DNA of 64,000 bases, taken from Pyrococcus sp. NA2. GTDB lineage: Archaea; Methanobacteriota_B; Thermococci; Thermococcales; Thermococcaceae. Made by a program: the position numbers and the translations under genes. The DNA lies in assembly GCF_000211475.1 (NCBI RefSeq), contig NC_015474.1, positions 124,001 to 188,000 of the forward strand. Direction: 5' to 3'. The notes beneath the pieces are model-generated. The model made no database searches and was not told the origin of the DNA. It saw only the letters and a list, made by a program, of their open reading frames with translations. Shown here in pieces: positions 27,906 through 35,885 of the stretch (the stretch's first letter is position 1; each line of letters begins with the position of its first letter).

Positions 27906-28274
27906 ATGGAACCAACTGAATTTAGACTTGATAAGAAGGGCATAAAGGCTGTTTTACCATCACTTGAAGCGGAGATCATGGAGTACATGTGGGAGATAAA
28001 AGAGGGTACTGCCGGAGAGGTCTACGAATATTTAAAGACAAAACATCCCGAAATCAGGAGATCAACCGTGAGTATAATAATGAACAGGCTCTGTGAGAAG
28101 GGACTTTTAACAAGAAGGATGGAAAGGGGAAGAGGTGGAATTCGATACGTTTACATGATAACCACAACAAGAGAAGAGTTTGAGAGGAAAATTGTCGAAA
28201 AGATAATAGACACCCTCTTAGCAAACTTCAGAGAGGCAACTTACGCTTACATATCAAAGAAGATTAGAAAGTGA
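27906..28274 (+). CDS. BlaI/MecI-type winged-helix repressor
   Basis: A winged-helix protein of 122 residues with the BlaI-like order: LEAEIMEYMWEIKEGTAGEVYEYL, then the recognition helix RRSTVSIIMNRLCEKGLL and the RGRGGIRYVY wing. Members repress target genes and are cleaved by a membrane metalloprotease in the bacterial beta-lactam system. It lies 6 bases before a gene for a membrane metalloprotease, so a repressor/protease switch is plausible. The regulated genes are not evident. Confidence 0.85.
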   Translation: MEPTEFRLDKKGIKAVLPSLEAEIMEYMWEIKEGTAGEVYEYLKTKHPEIRRSTVSIIMNRLCEKGLLTRRMERGRGGIRYVYMITTTREEFERKIVEKIIDTLLANFREATYAYISKKIRK

Positions 28275-28280
28275 AGAGGA

Positions 28281-29066
28281 ATGTTGATACCCCTATTTGT
28301 GTTCCAAGTGCTCTTGCTAATAGATGTTTTAGGTGTTAAGGGGTTATTTATCAGTCTAATCCTAATTCTCGGATTGTTTCTCTTGTATAGAGTATCATTA
28401 AAGATTAAGTTACCAACCCACAGATTCTCAAAGGTGACATGGGAAGATATGCCCTGGTTATATGATGGAATAGCTAGAATGGCAAATAGGGCAAGAATTT
28501 CAATGCCAACAATTTACATAGAGGATAATCCCATACCAACGGCCTATTCCTTCCAGAACTCAATAGTACTATCAGCAGGCTTGTTTGACATCTTAAGTGA
28601 AGATGAGATACTTGCCGTAGCAGCCCACGAGATTGGACATATAAAAAATGGGGATACAGTCTTATTTCCCCTGCTTAGGTATGGAAGATATGTAATGGGA
28701 ATAATGACGGGAATAATACTCCTTGTATCAAGGAGTTCAACAATAAAGGTACTCTCAATCCTATCTTTCCTAGGCTATGTGCTAATGCTCTTAAGATTTC
28801 TCAGGAAGAGAGAGTTCTTAGCGGATAGGATAGCACTGCAGATAGCTGAAGTGCCTTATGCCCTAAAGACAGCTCTTGAAGAACTTAAATTTTACGAAGA
28901 AATGAACAAAATGCCTGTACCAACGATAAAACCGTCCCTAAACAGAAAAGAAAACCACGAACAACAGATATTCCTTCTTCCAAGTACCCATCCAAGCTAT
29001 GATGAGAGGATAGCTAGGATAATTGCAATAGTTGAAATGTACAGGAGACTTGAATTCTTGAACTAA
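28281..29066 (+). CDS. Membrane zinc metalloprotease (M48/M56 type)
   Basis: 261 residues. An N-terminal pair of helices is followed by the zinc site AAHEIGH (His116, His120), further helices, and a third-ligand motif KREFLADRIAL. The fold is HtpX/M48-like, and the BlaI-type gene directly upstream recalls BlaR1/M56 pairs. No external sensor domain is visible, so the signal may be membrane stress or a small ligand. Translation is probably coupled to the repressor gene (6-base gap). Confidence 0.85.
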   Translation: MLIPLFVFQVLLLIDVLGVKGLFISLILILGLFLLYRVSLKIKLPTHRFSKVTWEDMPWLYDGIARMANRARISMPTIYIEDNPIPTAYSFQNSIVLSAGLFDILSEDEILAVAAHEIGHIKNGDTVLFPLLRYGRYVMGIMTGIILLVSRSSTIKVLSILSFLGYVLMLLRFLRKREFLADRIALQIAEVPYALKTALEELKFYEEMNKMPVPTIKPSLNRKENHEQQIFLLPSTHPSYDERIARIIAIVEMYRRLEFLN

Positions 29067-29104
29067 AGGAGAACTTATAAGTCAAGGCTTAGATAGGGTA
29101 ATCC

Positions 29105-29653
29105 ATGAAGATAGAGATAGTCCTTGATAAGGAGAAGGCTGAAAAAATTAAGAAGATAAGGCCAACGAAAGATGAATACTTCATGTTGATAGCAAAGCTC
29201 GTATCCTTAAGGGCAACATGCCCAAGACTTAGAGTTGGAGCGGTTGCAGTCAAGGACGGATATATTCTAGCGACAGGTTACAATGGGGCTCCAAGGAATA
29301 TGGACCATTGTATAGATGTTGGATGTATAATGGTTGATGGCCATTGTCATAGGGCAGTCCATGCAGAACAAAATGTCATCGCAATGGCAGCTAGAAAGGG
29401 AATAAGCCTCGAAGGAGCCACCTTATATGTCACTCACTTTCCCTGTGACACCTGCTTAAAGTTGCTAATAAACGCCGGAATAAAGGAGATAGTATATGAG
29501 GAGATGTACCCCAATGAGGTAACTGAGATGCTTCTAAAGGAAGCCCAGGAAAAAGGATTAATAAAGATAAGACAGTTTAAATTGTCCAAGGAGAGAGTTA
29601 AGGAGTTTTTGGAAGAGTTATTTCCAGAATTTTGTGGAGAGAACAAAGATTAA
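29105..29653 (+). CDS. Deoxycytidylate (dCMP) deaminase family protein
   Basis: Zinc-dependent deaminase: HAEQNVIAM and PCDTCLKLL supply the ligands and the catalytic glutamate. The N-terminal MLIAKLVSLRATCPRLRVGAV is typical of dCMP deaminase, as is the inserted DVGCIMVDGHCHR region with extra His/Cys for a second zinc. It gives dUMP for dTMP synthesis. 182 residues is usual. The stop overlaps the convergent cis-prenyltransferase gene by 4 bases. Confidence 0.88.
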   Translation: MKIEIVLDKEKAEKIKKIRPTKDEYFMLIAKLVSLRATCPRLRVGAVAVKDGYILATGYNGAPRNMDHCIDVGCIMVDGHCHRAVHAEQNVIAMAARKGISLEGATLYVTHFPCDTCLKLLINAGIKEIVYEEMYPNEVTEMLLKEAQEKGLIKIRQFKLSKERVKEFLEELFPEFCGENKD

Positions 29654-30444
29654 CGACCAAACCTCCTTTCTCTTTTCTGATATTCCCTTATTATTCTCAA
29701 GAAATCGATCTTTCTGAATTCTGGAAAGTAGACGTCAACAAAGAAAAGCTCGCTATATGCTATTTGATAGAGGAGAAAGTTGCTTATTCTAACCTCTCCA
29801 CCCGTTCTTATCACTATATCTGGATCAGGCATGTTTGGAACGTACAAGTACTTCTTCAGTAACTCCTCATCTATGTCCTCAACCTTGATCTTTCCCTCCA
29901 TTACGTCCCTCACTATGTCTTTAACCGCATCAACTATCTCACTCCTCCCTCCGTAAGCTAAGGCAACATTGAGAATGTAATTGTTATACTTTCTTGTAAC
30001 CCTTTCAGCCTCCTCTGCAGCATCCCTAACGCTTTTTGGCAATAGTTCCTTCCTCCCTATGACGTTTACCCTTATTCCATACTCATGAACCCTTTTGTCA
30101 CTCACAAGTTCCCTGAATTTCCTCTCAAAGAGTTCCATTAACTTCTCAACTTCTTCCTTTGATCTCTTGAAGTTCTCTGTGGAAAATGCGTAAACAGTCA
30201 GTATCCTTATGCCCAATTCATGGCACCATTCAAGTATTTCCTCAAGCTTCTTGGATCCAAAGAAATGTCCATACCAAGGCGGTTTGTCATACTTTCTGGC
30301 CCATCTTCTGTTTCCATCCATTATTATTGCAACATGTTTAGGCAAAACGCCTGATCTAACCTTTTCAATTAAGTATCTTTCATAGAGGTCATAAGCAGGT
30401 TTAAAAAATATTTTTGGAACGTGAGAGATTATCCTATATATCAT
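29650..30444 (-). CDS. uppS: Polyprenyl diphosphate synthase (UppS type, cis-prenyltransferase)
   Basis: Makes the long Z-prenyl chain that becomes dolichyl phosphate, the carrier for protein N-glycosylation. Conserved regions: HVAIIMDGNRRWA with the catalytic aspartate, VYAFSTENFKRS, NVALAYGGRSEI and DIVIRTGGEVRISNFLLYQ. 264 residues is typical of the archaeal enzyme. It follows the hexapeptide gene with a 4-base ATGA overlap on the minus strand. Confidence 0.93.
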   Translation of the reverse strand: MIYRIISHVPKIFFKPAYDLYERYLIEKVRSGVLPKHVAIIMDGNRRWARKYDKPPWYGHFFGSKKLEEILEWCHELGIRILTVYAFSTENFKRSKEEVEKLMELFERKFRELVSDKRVHEYGIRVNVIGRKELLPKSVRDAAEEAERVTRKYNNYILNVALAYGGRSEIVDAVKDIVRDVMEGKIKVEDIDEELLKKYLYVPNMPDPDIVIRTGGEVRISNFLLYQIAYSELFFVDVYFPEFRKIDFLRIIREYQKRERRFGR

Positions 30445-30962
30445 ATCTTCTTTCTCCCCTTAATATGCTTCTCAGCTAATTCAACGTAAATTTCAGCATT
30501 CTTCTTGGTCCACTCAATTTCCTCCTCAGTTAATTGTCTAACTACCTTTCCTGGCACTCCAAGGACTAGGCTGTAATCGGGTATCTCCTTGTTGGGTGGA
30601 ACGACAGCTCCAGCACCTATTATCACGTGATCCCCTATCTTTGCTCCATCGAGAATAACCGAGTTTATACCTATTATCACGTAGTTTCCAATTTTTGCTC
30701 CATGGACAACGGCATTGTGACCTATTGTTACGTATTCTCCTATTTCAGTTGGATAACCATGGGAAGTGTGTATGCTGACGTTGTCCTGAACGTTTGAATA
30801 TTTACCAACGTATATCCTCTCAACATCTCCCCTAAGAACGGCTGAAGGCCAAACACTCGTCTTCTCCTCAAGAACTACATCCCCTATTATAACGGCGTTA
30901 TCATCTATGAAAGCCGTCTCATGTATCTTTGGCCTTTTACCGTTGAACTCATAGACTGGCAT
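30441..30962 (-). CDS. Gamma-carbonic-anhydrase-like hexapeptide-repeat protein
   Basis: A left-handed beta-helix of hexapeptide repeats (VIIGDV, SVWPSAV, VTIGHNAVVHGAKIG, VIIGAGAVV) with metal-binding histidines in IHTSHG and IGHNAVVH, as in the gamma-carbonic anhydrase/YrdA group. Pyrococcus homologs bind zinc and calcium, but carbonic anhydrase activity is not certain. 173 residues. Cotranscribed with uppS; a functional connection to prenyl synthesis is not known. Confidence 0.88.
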   Translation of the reverse strand: MPVYEFNGKRPKIHETAFIDDNAVIIGDVVLEEKTSVWPSAVLRGDVERIYVGKYSNVQDNVSIHTSHGYPTEIGEYVTIGHNAVVHGAKIGNYVIIGINSVILDGAKIGDHVIIGAGAVVPPNKEIPDYSLVLGVPGKVVRQLTEEEIEWTKKNAEIYVELAEKHIKGRKKI

Positions 30963-31024
30963 TTAACCTCACCCAAAGCCTACTATTTCGCGTGACTTTT
31001 AAAGATTTTTAACAAAATAGTTAA

Positions 31025-31082
31025 AGGCAATGAGGAAAATTTCGCTAGCTGAGAGATGATGAATACCCTCGCGGCCGAGCCT
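31025..31082 (+). ncRNA. Box C/D guide sRNA with predicted 23S rRNA target
   Basis: Stem AAAGGC (31023-31028)/GCCTTT (31079-31084) encloses C ATGAGGA 31030-31036 (one variant base), 12-nt guide, D' CTGA 31049-31052, 3-nt spacer, C' ATGATGA 31056-31062, 12-nt guide, D CCGA 31075-31078. TTTTAAAG about 25 bases upstream could be its TATA box. The D' guide AATTTCGCTA is complementary to TAGCGAAATT, which I recall as the universally conserved helix 71 region of 23S rRNA; the N+5 rule would place 2'-O-methylation on its C. Runs opposite to both flanking genes. Confidence 0.82.
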
Positions 31083-31508
31083 TTATTTTAGTCTCTCCAA
31101 GATTATTGCAGGACAGACCTTTGTAACACCATCAATTTTTCCGATTTTGTTTGAAACTATCTCGGCAAGATCCTCTCCATCCTTGGCCCATATAACAGCC
31201 ATTATCATGTGATCCCCGCTGGAGAGGTAAAGCTCCCTCACAAATTCAAACTCCCTTAACTTCTCAGCAACCTCAAACAACTTTTCAGGCCTAGTGTCAA
31301 CACCCGTTATTGTAACCAGGGAGTAACCTAACTTCTTTGGGTTGACTTTTATCGTGTAACCCTCAATTATTCCCTTTTCCTCGAGAGCCTTTACCCTCTT
31401 TCTAACAGCAGTCTCGCTAATTCCCAACTTCTTAGCTATCTCCGTGAAAGGAGTTCTGGCATCCTTTGTCAATATTTCAAGTATTATCTTATCCCTCTCG
31501 TCTATCAT
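31083..31508 (-). CDS. lrpA: Lrp/AsnC-family transcription regulator LrpA
   Basis: N-terminal HTH ([21 protein letters not shown]) and C-terminal RAM ligand/oligomer domain ([22 protein letters not shown]). The sequence agrees closely with what I recall of Pyrococcus furiosus LrpA, an octamer-forming regulator that represses its own promoter. I set the start at ATG 31508 (MIDERDK), with AGGTGG upstream; the longer in-frame extension runs through the promoter. It follows gdhA on the same strand with its own TATA near 31543-31554. Confidence 0.92.
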   Translation of the reverse strand: MIDERDKIILEILTKDARTPFTEIAKKLGISETAVRKRVKALEEKGIIEGYTIKVNPKKLGYSLVTITGVDTRPEKLFEVAEKLREFEFVRELYLSSGDHMIMAVIWAKDGEDLAEIVSNKIGKIDGVTKVCPAIILERLK

Positions 31509-31542
31509 TTTCGAACCACCTAGGTATAAGATCTGCACTATA

Positions 31543-31554
31543 CTATAAAAACTA
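31543..31554 (-). promoter_or_regulatory. lrpA promoter TATA
   Basis: On the minus strand AGTTTTTATAGT lies about 40 bases before the lrpA start codon, giving a leader of roughly 12-15 bases that contains AGGTGG. LrpA of Pyrococcus is known to bind near its own transcription start, and the ATAGTATAG stretch just downstream of the TATA is a candidate contact. Confidence 0.5.
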
Positions 31555-31613
31555 TTCCCCAGGAAGAAGTGCACAACCAAAACCAAAATTAGACTAAGAA
31601 AAGAAGGAGAGGG

Positions 31614-32876
31614 TCAGTGCTTAACCCAACCACGGTCAAGCATTGCCTGGTAGACTCTCTGGACTGCAACGACGTAAGCTGCATCCCTCATGTGGATGTT
31701 CTTCTCCTTTGCTGTGTTGTATACGTCATAGAATGCCTTTGTCATCTTCTTGTCAAGCTTCTCCCTGACCTCCTCGAGCGTCCAGTAGTAGCCTGTTATG
31801 TTCTGAACCCACTCGAAGTAGCTAACTGTAACTCCACCTGCGTTACATAGGAAGTCTGGGATCTGGAGGATTCCCTTCTCGAAGAGAATCTCGTCAGCTT
31901 CTGGTGTGACTGGACCGTTTGCAACCTCTGCAACGATCTTGGCCTTGATGTTGTCGGCGTTCTTCTTGGTTATAACCTCCTCAATTGCAGCTGGTGCGAG
32001 GACGTCGACCTCAAGCTCGAGGAGCTCCTCGTTGCTTATGTTTGTAGCTCCTGGGAAGTCCTTAACGCTTCCGTGCTCCCTCTTCCACTTGAGAACCTCG
32101 TCAGCGTTCAATCCATCGGGGTTGTAGATTCCACCCTTGCTGTCGCTAACTGCAACGACCTTCATTCCATAGTCCTCGCTCATTATCTTTGCAAGATAGT
32201 AACCAGCGTTACCGTAACCCTGTATTGCTATGGTCTTGCCCTTGAGGCCATCCCAACCGAGAACCTTTGCGGCCTCTCTAATTGTGTAACTTGCACCTCT
32301 AGCGGTAGCCTCATTCCTTCCAAGTGATCCTCCAATGCTGAGTGGCTTTCCAGTGATTATTCCGAAGGCAGGTGTCTTCCTCCTAGCTATTGTCTCGTAC
32401 TCATCCATCATCCAAGCCATGATCTGTGGGTTGGTGTAAACGTCTGGAGCTGGAATGTCCTCGTATGGGCTTATTACATCGTAAATTGCCCTAATGTATC
32501 CTCTAGCCAACCTCTCCTTCTCCCTGTCTGAGAGCTTCTTTGGATCAACGATTATTCCACCCTTACCTCCACCATAGGGTAAGTCCATTACTGCGGTCTT
32601 CCATGTCATCCAAGCTGCAAGGGCCTTAACGGTGCTAAGCGTCTCCTCGGGGTGCCACCTAATTCCACCCTTAGTTGGCCCCCTAGCCCAGTTGTATTGA
32701 ACTCTAAATCCAGTGAAAACCTTTACAGAACCATCATCCATTTCAACTGGAATTGTGACTTCAACAATCCTCTGAGGTCTCTTCAAGAATTCGAGTGCCT
32801 CTTCACTTATGTTCATGTATTGGGCCGCTCTTTCAAGTTGCTTAACGGCGATTTCAAATGGGTCTTGCTCAACCAT
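31614..32876 (-). CDS. gdhA: Glutamate dehydrogenase
   Basis: Hexameric enzyme converting glutamate to 2-oxoglutarate and ammonia with NAD(P). Visible: [14 protein letters not shown], the active-site [11 protein letters not shown] with catalytic lysine, and the dinucleotide-binding [11 protein letters not shown]. 420 residues. In Pyrococcus this is one of the most abundant proteins. ATG 32876 is preceded by GGAGGTG; GTG 32882 overlaps that site. lrpA follows on the same strand. Confidence 0.97.
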   Translation of the reverse strand: MVEQDPFEIAVKQLERAAQYMNISEEALEFLKRPQRIVEVTIPVEMDDGSVKVFTGFRVQYNWARGPTKGGIRWHPEETLSTVKALAAWMTWKTAVMDLPYGGGKGGIIVDPKKLSDREKERLARGYIRAIYDVISPYEDIPAPDVYTNPQIMAWMMDEYETIARRKTPAFGIITGKPLSIGGSLGRNEATARGASYTIREAAKVLGWDGLKGKTIAIQGYGNAGYYLAKIMSEDYGMKVVAVSDSKGGIYNPDGLNADEVLKWKREHGSVKDFPGATNISNEELLELEVDVLAPAAIEEVITKKNADNIKAKIVAEVANGPVTPEADEILFEKGILQIPDFLCNAGGVTVSYFEWVQNITGYYWTLEEVREKLDKKMTKAFYDVYNTAKEKNIHMRDAAYVVAVQRVYQAMLDRGWVKH

Positions 32877-32924
32877 ATGCACACCTCCAATTTAGTTGAT
32901 TGGCGATACAAATTTGAGCAATAG

Positions 32925-32937
32925 CCTATATAAAACT
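32925..32937 (-). promoter_or_regulatory. gdhA promoter TATA
   Basis: On the minus strand GTTTTATATAGG gives a near-perfect archaeal TATA (TTTATATA, 32927-32934) about 55 bases before the gdhA start, implying a leader of about 28 bases with GGAGGTG. The Pyrococcus gdh promoter is a standard template for archaeal in vitro transcription, and this matches its form. Confidence 0.75.
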
Positions 32938-33062
32938 TTCGGTAAACAAGGGTGGAAATCCTTTTGTTCAGAAAATTCAAGGTGATTATGTTCTTTTCCT
33001 ATCAATACCCGGATATTCATAGGTATCTTCGTGAATACAACCACCACCTCTCAAATTTTTAT

Positions 33063-33078
33063 ATACATTAATGTACGT
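33063..33078. repeat. Palindrome TACATTAATGTA between gdhA and the antiporter gene
   Basis: A 12-base perfect palindrome, TACATTAATGTA, lies in the otherwise AT-rich 32940-33108 gap upstream of the gdhA promoter and downstream of the guide RNA. It could be a regulator site or chance in AT-rich DNA. I see no gene in this gap. Confidence 0.3.
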
Positions 33079-33108
33079 ATTGAGGCTTCAATGTTTAAAA
33101 TACAAAAA

Positions 33109-33167
33109 GCCCTCAGAGGGAAGTCGGTCATCACCTCTCAGCTCACTCCACTTCCAATCATCGGGCC
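33109..33167 (-). ncRNA. Box C/D guide sRNA at the 3' end of the antiporter gene
   Basis: On the minus strand: terminal stem GCCC/GGGC, C box core GATGA (33158-33162, whose TGA is the antiporter stop), guide, D' CTGA (33138-33141), 3-nt spacer, perfect C' GTGATGA (33128-33134), 11-nt guide, D CTGA (33113-33116), then T5. The terminal C box is imperfect (CC in place of RT). The D guide CCGACTTCCCT is complementary to AGGGAAGTCGG, which I recall as a strongly conserved large-subunit rRNA segment. Confidence 0.72.
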
Positions 33168-34435
33168 TTCTTTTTCTTCTCAATCCTTTCTTTTCTAACC
33201 TCAACTTTTGCCTGTCTCTGTGCCTCTACCTCTTCTTTAAATGCCCATTTGAGCAATGGCGGAGTTATTAATACCGAGACTGTAATAAATATTAAGGTTG
33301 CCGCTATGAATTTTGGAACATCATCTGGAGAGATGGCCCCACCATGAATTGCCACCATGAGATCAACGAGGGCAACTTCTGTCCTTGGAATTGAACCTAT
33401 TCCCATCTGCAGGGACATCTTAAAGTTTTGTCTGGTAAATAGGAAATCTCTGCCTCTTCCCCATGCCGTTATCCATGCCCCAAATCCTCTTCCAGCAACC
33501 TTTCCAACTATAGCTATTACCGTCATGACTAAAGCCAACTTAAAGGCTTCAATGTTCTTGAAGACAGTAAGATTCAACATCGCACCAGTATGCACGAAGA
33601 AGAGGGGAATTAAAAAACCATATCCAATACTCTTTACATCATCCATGATCCTCTTCCCCTCGGGCAACTTCGAGAGAATGAGACCTGCCATGAATGACCC
33701 TTCAATGGCCGCAGCAAACCAATCCTCAGCTAAGGCTGCAAATATGAACATTAAACCCATTACGAGAGCTAAAACACCTTTTTCAACATGTAATTTTTCT
33801 GCAAACTTAACATAATGAGTTATGAAATACCAGCCAAGGACTCCAGTTATTATAAAGAACACGACTATTTTAGCTCCAAGTTCAAGAAGGGAACCTGATC
33901 CGACAGCGAATATTATCAGGGCAATTCCGAGAAAATCATCTATAACACTCGCACTTAGGGAGGCAGCGCCAACCTCACTCCTTAAAACACCTAAATCCAT
34001 CATTATCCTAACAGTTAAACCTATGCTCGTAGCCGTTAGCAAAACGCCACCAGCAAAAGCTTCCCTGTGATCGTATCCCATCAATCTAAGAGCATAATAA
34101 GCTAATATTAAGGGAACGAATACTCCAAGAACCGTGGAAGTTACTGCTGTAACTCCAGTTCTCTTTAGCTTCTCAATATCCGTATCAAGAGCTCCTAAGA
34201 ATAGCAAAATCACTATACCTAGCTTTGCAAGGAAATCGATAACCTCACTTGAACCCATGGTTATTGGGAGATATTCACTCTTCACTAAGCCAAAATAAAC
34301 AAGGTTCCCAAGGATCATTCCCATCAGAAGTTCACCAAGAACACCGGGAAGCTCGAATCTCTCAATTATTGAATCACCAATCTTAGCGACTATTATTGCT
34401 ATTCCGATCGTGAAGAAGATCCATGTTGCCTCCAT
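33158..34435 (-). CDS. CPA2-family Na+(K+)/H+ antiporter, NapA/KefB-like
   Basis: About 12 hydrophobic helices across 425 residues, with the CPA2 core motif SVIDDFLGIALIIFAVG carrying the paired aspartates and an earlier IVILLFLGALDTDIEKLKR. It exchanges Na+ or K+ for protons across the membrane; the ion is not determined. The C-terminal ~25 residues are a highly charged cytoplasmic tail. The start lies inside the CBS gene (37-base overlap), so the two are coupled. The stop codon is part of a guide-RNA C box. Confidence 0.88.
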   Translation of the reverse strand: MEATWIFFTIGIAIIVAKIGDSIIERFELPGVLGELLMGMILGNLVYFGLVKSEYLPITMGSSEVIDFLAKLGIVILLFLGALDTDIEKLKRTGVTAVTSTVLGVFVPLILAYYALRLMGYDHREAFAGGVLLTATSIGLTVRIMMDLGVLRSEVGAASLSASVIDDFLGIALIIFAVGSGSLLELGAKIVVFFIITGVLGWYFITHYVKFAEKLHVEKGVLALVMGLMFIFAALAEDWFAAAIEGSFMAGLILSKLPEGKRIMDDVKSIGYGFLIPLFFVHTGAMLNLTVFKNIEAFKLALVMTVIAIVGKVAGRGFGAWITAWGRGRDFLFTRQNFKMSLQMGIGSIPRTEVALVDLMVAIHGGAISPDDVPKFIAATLIFITVSVLITPPLLKWAFKEEVEAQRQAKVEVRKERIEKKKKAR

Positions 34436-34917
34436 TCACCCTCACCTCCCATCCGCAAGAGTCTCAGGAACTCAGTTATTAGTAGTCTCACGCTGACTTC
34501 CCCCTTCAATCTATTTCCTTCGTCAACTAGGGCCAATATCGGTATCTCATACCTCTTCATTTTCTCTAGAGCCTCCAAGACGGTAGCGTTCTCGTCGATA
34601 GTCAACACGTTCCTCTCCATAACATCCCCAACTTTTTCAGCTCCAGTAAATATTGACTTGAATAGCGGACTTATAGTTCCGAGCCTCGCTCTTTTAGGGG
34701 GCATTAAGATGTCTAAGATATCGAAGTATCTTATGACCCCAACCAGTTTCATTTCCTCCTTATTGTTGACTATCCACACGTGATGTCTAGTCCTCAATAT
34801 TCTCAGGGCATTTACTATGGGAGCTTCCTCTTCAAGAACTGGTAAACTTGAAATTGGAGGTGTTATCTGCCTCAACTTCATCGAATGAAAGGCATTTAAA
34901 GCTCTTTCAAGATCCAT
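34399..34917 (-). CDS. Two-CBS-domain protein, likely regulator of the antiporter
   Basis: Two CBS motifs: residues ~15-75 (APIVNALRILRTRHHVWIVNN, LVGVIRYFDIL) and ~95-155 (VGDVMERNVLTIDENATVLEAL, EIPILALVDEGNRLKG). CBS pairs bind adenosine nucleotides and tune transporters and enzymes. The gene overlaps the antiporter start by 37 bases, the usual sign of a regulatory subunit made with its target. It lies 3 bases after the ThiS-like gene on the same strand. Confidence 0.85.
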   Translation of the reverse strand: MDLERALNAFHSMKLRQITPPISSLPVLEEEAPIVNALRILRTRHHVWIVNNKEEMKLVGVIRYFDILDILMPPKRARLGTISPLFKSIFTGAEKVGDVMERNVLTIDENATVLEALEKMKRYEIPILALVDEGNRLKGEVSVRLLITEFLRLLRMGGEGEWRQHGSSSRSE

Positions 34918-34920
34918 TCC

Positions 34921-35148
34921 CTATCCCCCACTTAGGACTGGCATTACCTTTACGAAATCCTCGTCCGTAACCTCCGCATCCTCCCTAGCAACTTTTCCAT
35001 TTATAACTATTATCTTATCCTTAACTTCGTCAAATCTTGGGATTATCTCTCTTAAAATGTCTCCAACCCTCTTCTTTCCAGTTATTTTTACCTCAATTTC
35101 ATCAGTACCAGCCAAATGGGAGAATACTCCCATCAGTCTTACTCTCAT
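34921..35148 (-). CDS. MoaD/ThiS-family ubiquitin-like protein
   Basis: 75 residues in a beta-grasp arrangement (RVRLMGVFSHLAG, VGDILREIIPRF, IVINGKVA) ending in the functional diglycine PVLSGG. Such proteins carry sulfur for molybdopterin, thiamin or tRNA thiolation, or serve as archaeal ubiquitin-like modifiers. ATG 35148 is preceded by GGGTGAAAGGG; the in-frame extension upstream crosses the promoter. The link to the CBS/antiporter genes is positional only. Confidence 0.85.
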   Translation of the reverse strand: MRVRLMGVFSHLAGTDEIEVKITGKKRVGDILREIIPRFDEVKDKIIVINGKVAREDAEVTDEDFVKVMPVLSGG

Positions 35149-35196
35149 CCCTTTCACCCGGAAAATATTTAAACAACTCAAGTTAAATCTGTTTTC

Positions 35197-35844
35197 ATGT
35201 TTAAGGGACACACTATATCAGTGATAATCCCAGCGTACAACGAGGAAAAGAACATTGGGAATGTTCTGAAAAGAATCCCAAAGTTTGTCGATGAGATCAT
35301 AGTTGTAGATGATGGTTCAACAGATGGGACCTCAATAATAGCTGAAAATTTTGGAGCTGAAGTCGTTAAACTTGAGAGAAATTCAGGGAAAGGGGTTGCC
35401 CTAAGGGAGGGAATTAAAATCGCAAAAGGCGAAATAGTAGTATTCCTTGACGCTGATGGTCAACATGATCCCCAAGAAATTCCAAAACTTATTGAACCAA
35501 TAGTAACAAATAGAGCTGACTTTGTTATAGGAAGGAGGGTGATAAAAGCTGGAAAGAGACCGATTATAAGAAAGATCAGTAACTTCATCACAACTACCTT
35601 GGTAAGGATTAAAACTGGCATTAAAATTGAGGACAGTCAAAGTGGGTTTAGAGCAATTAAAAGGGAGTTTTTGCCAGATATAGAAAGTCAAAGATATGAG
35701 GTTGAAACTGAAGTCCTCTTAAAAGCAATTAAGAGGGGAGCAAGAATATCTGAAGTTGAAGTGTCAACTAGATATGACGTTGAGACTGGACATTTCAGGA
35801 TTATCGACATATTCAGATTTTTACTTGCCCTGTTTAAGTACTAA
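35197..35844 (+). CDS. Family 2 glycosyltransferase, DPM1-like
   Basis: 215-residue GT-A protein: [34 protein letters not shown] and DSQSGFRAI, closely parallel to the enzyme at 26.6 kb, with no membrane helices and no N-terminal extension. Probably makes polyprenyl-phosphate hexose for surface glycans. The start codon lies 26-27 bases from the centre of ATATTTAAAC with no ribosome site, so the mRNA is likely leaderless. Confidence 0.88.
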   Translation: MFKGHTISVIIPAYNEEKNIGNVLKRIPKFVDEIIVVDDGSTDGTSIIAENFGAEVVKLERNSGKGVALREGIKIAKGEIVVFLDADGQHDPQEIPKLIEPIVTNRADFVIGRRVIKAGKRPIIRKISNFITTTLVRIKTGIKIEDSQSGFRAIKREFLPDIESQRYEVETEVLLKAIKRGARISEVEVSTRYDVETGHFRIIDIFRFLLALFKY

Positions 35845-35885
35845 GACTTTTATCTTTTAAAGAAGAAACTTGTTTGGTGGTTAAC

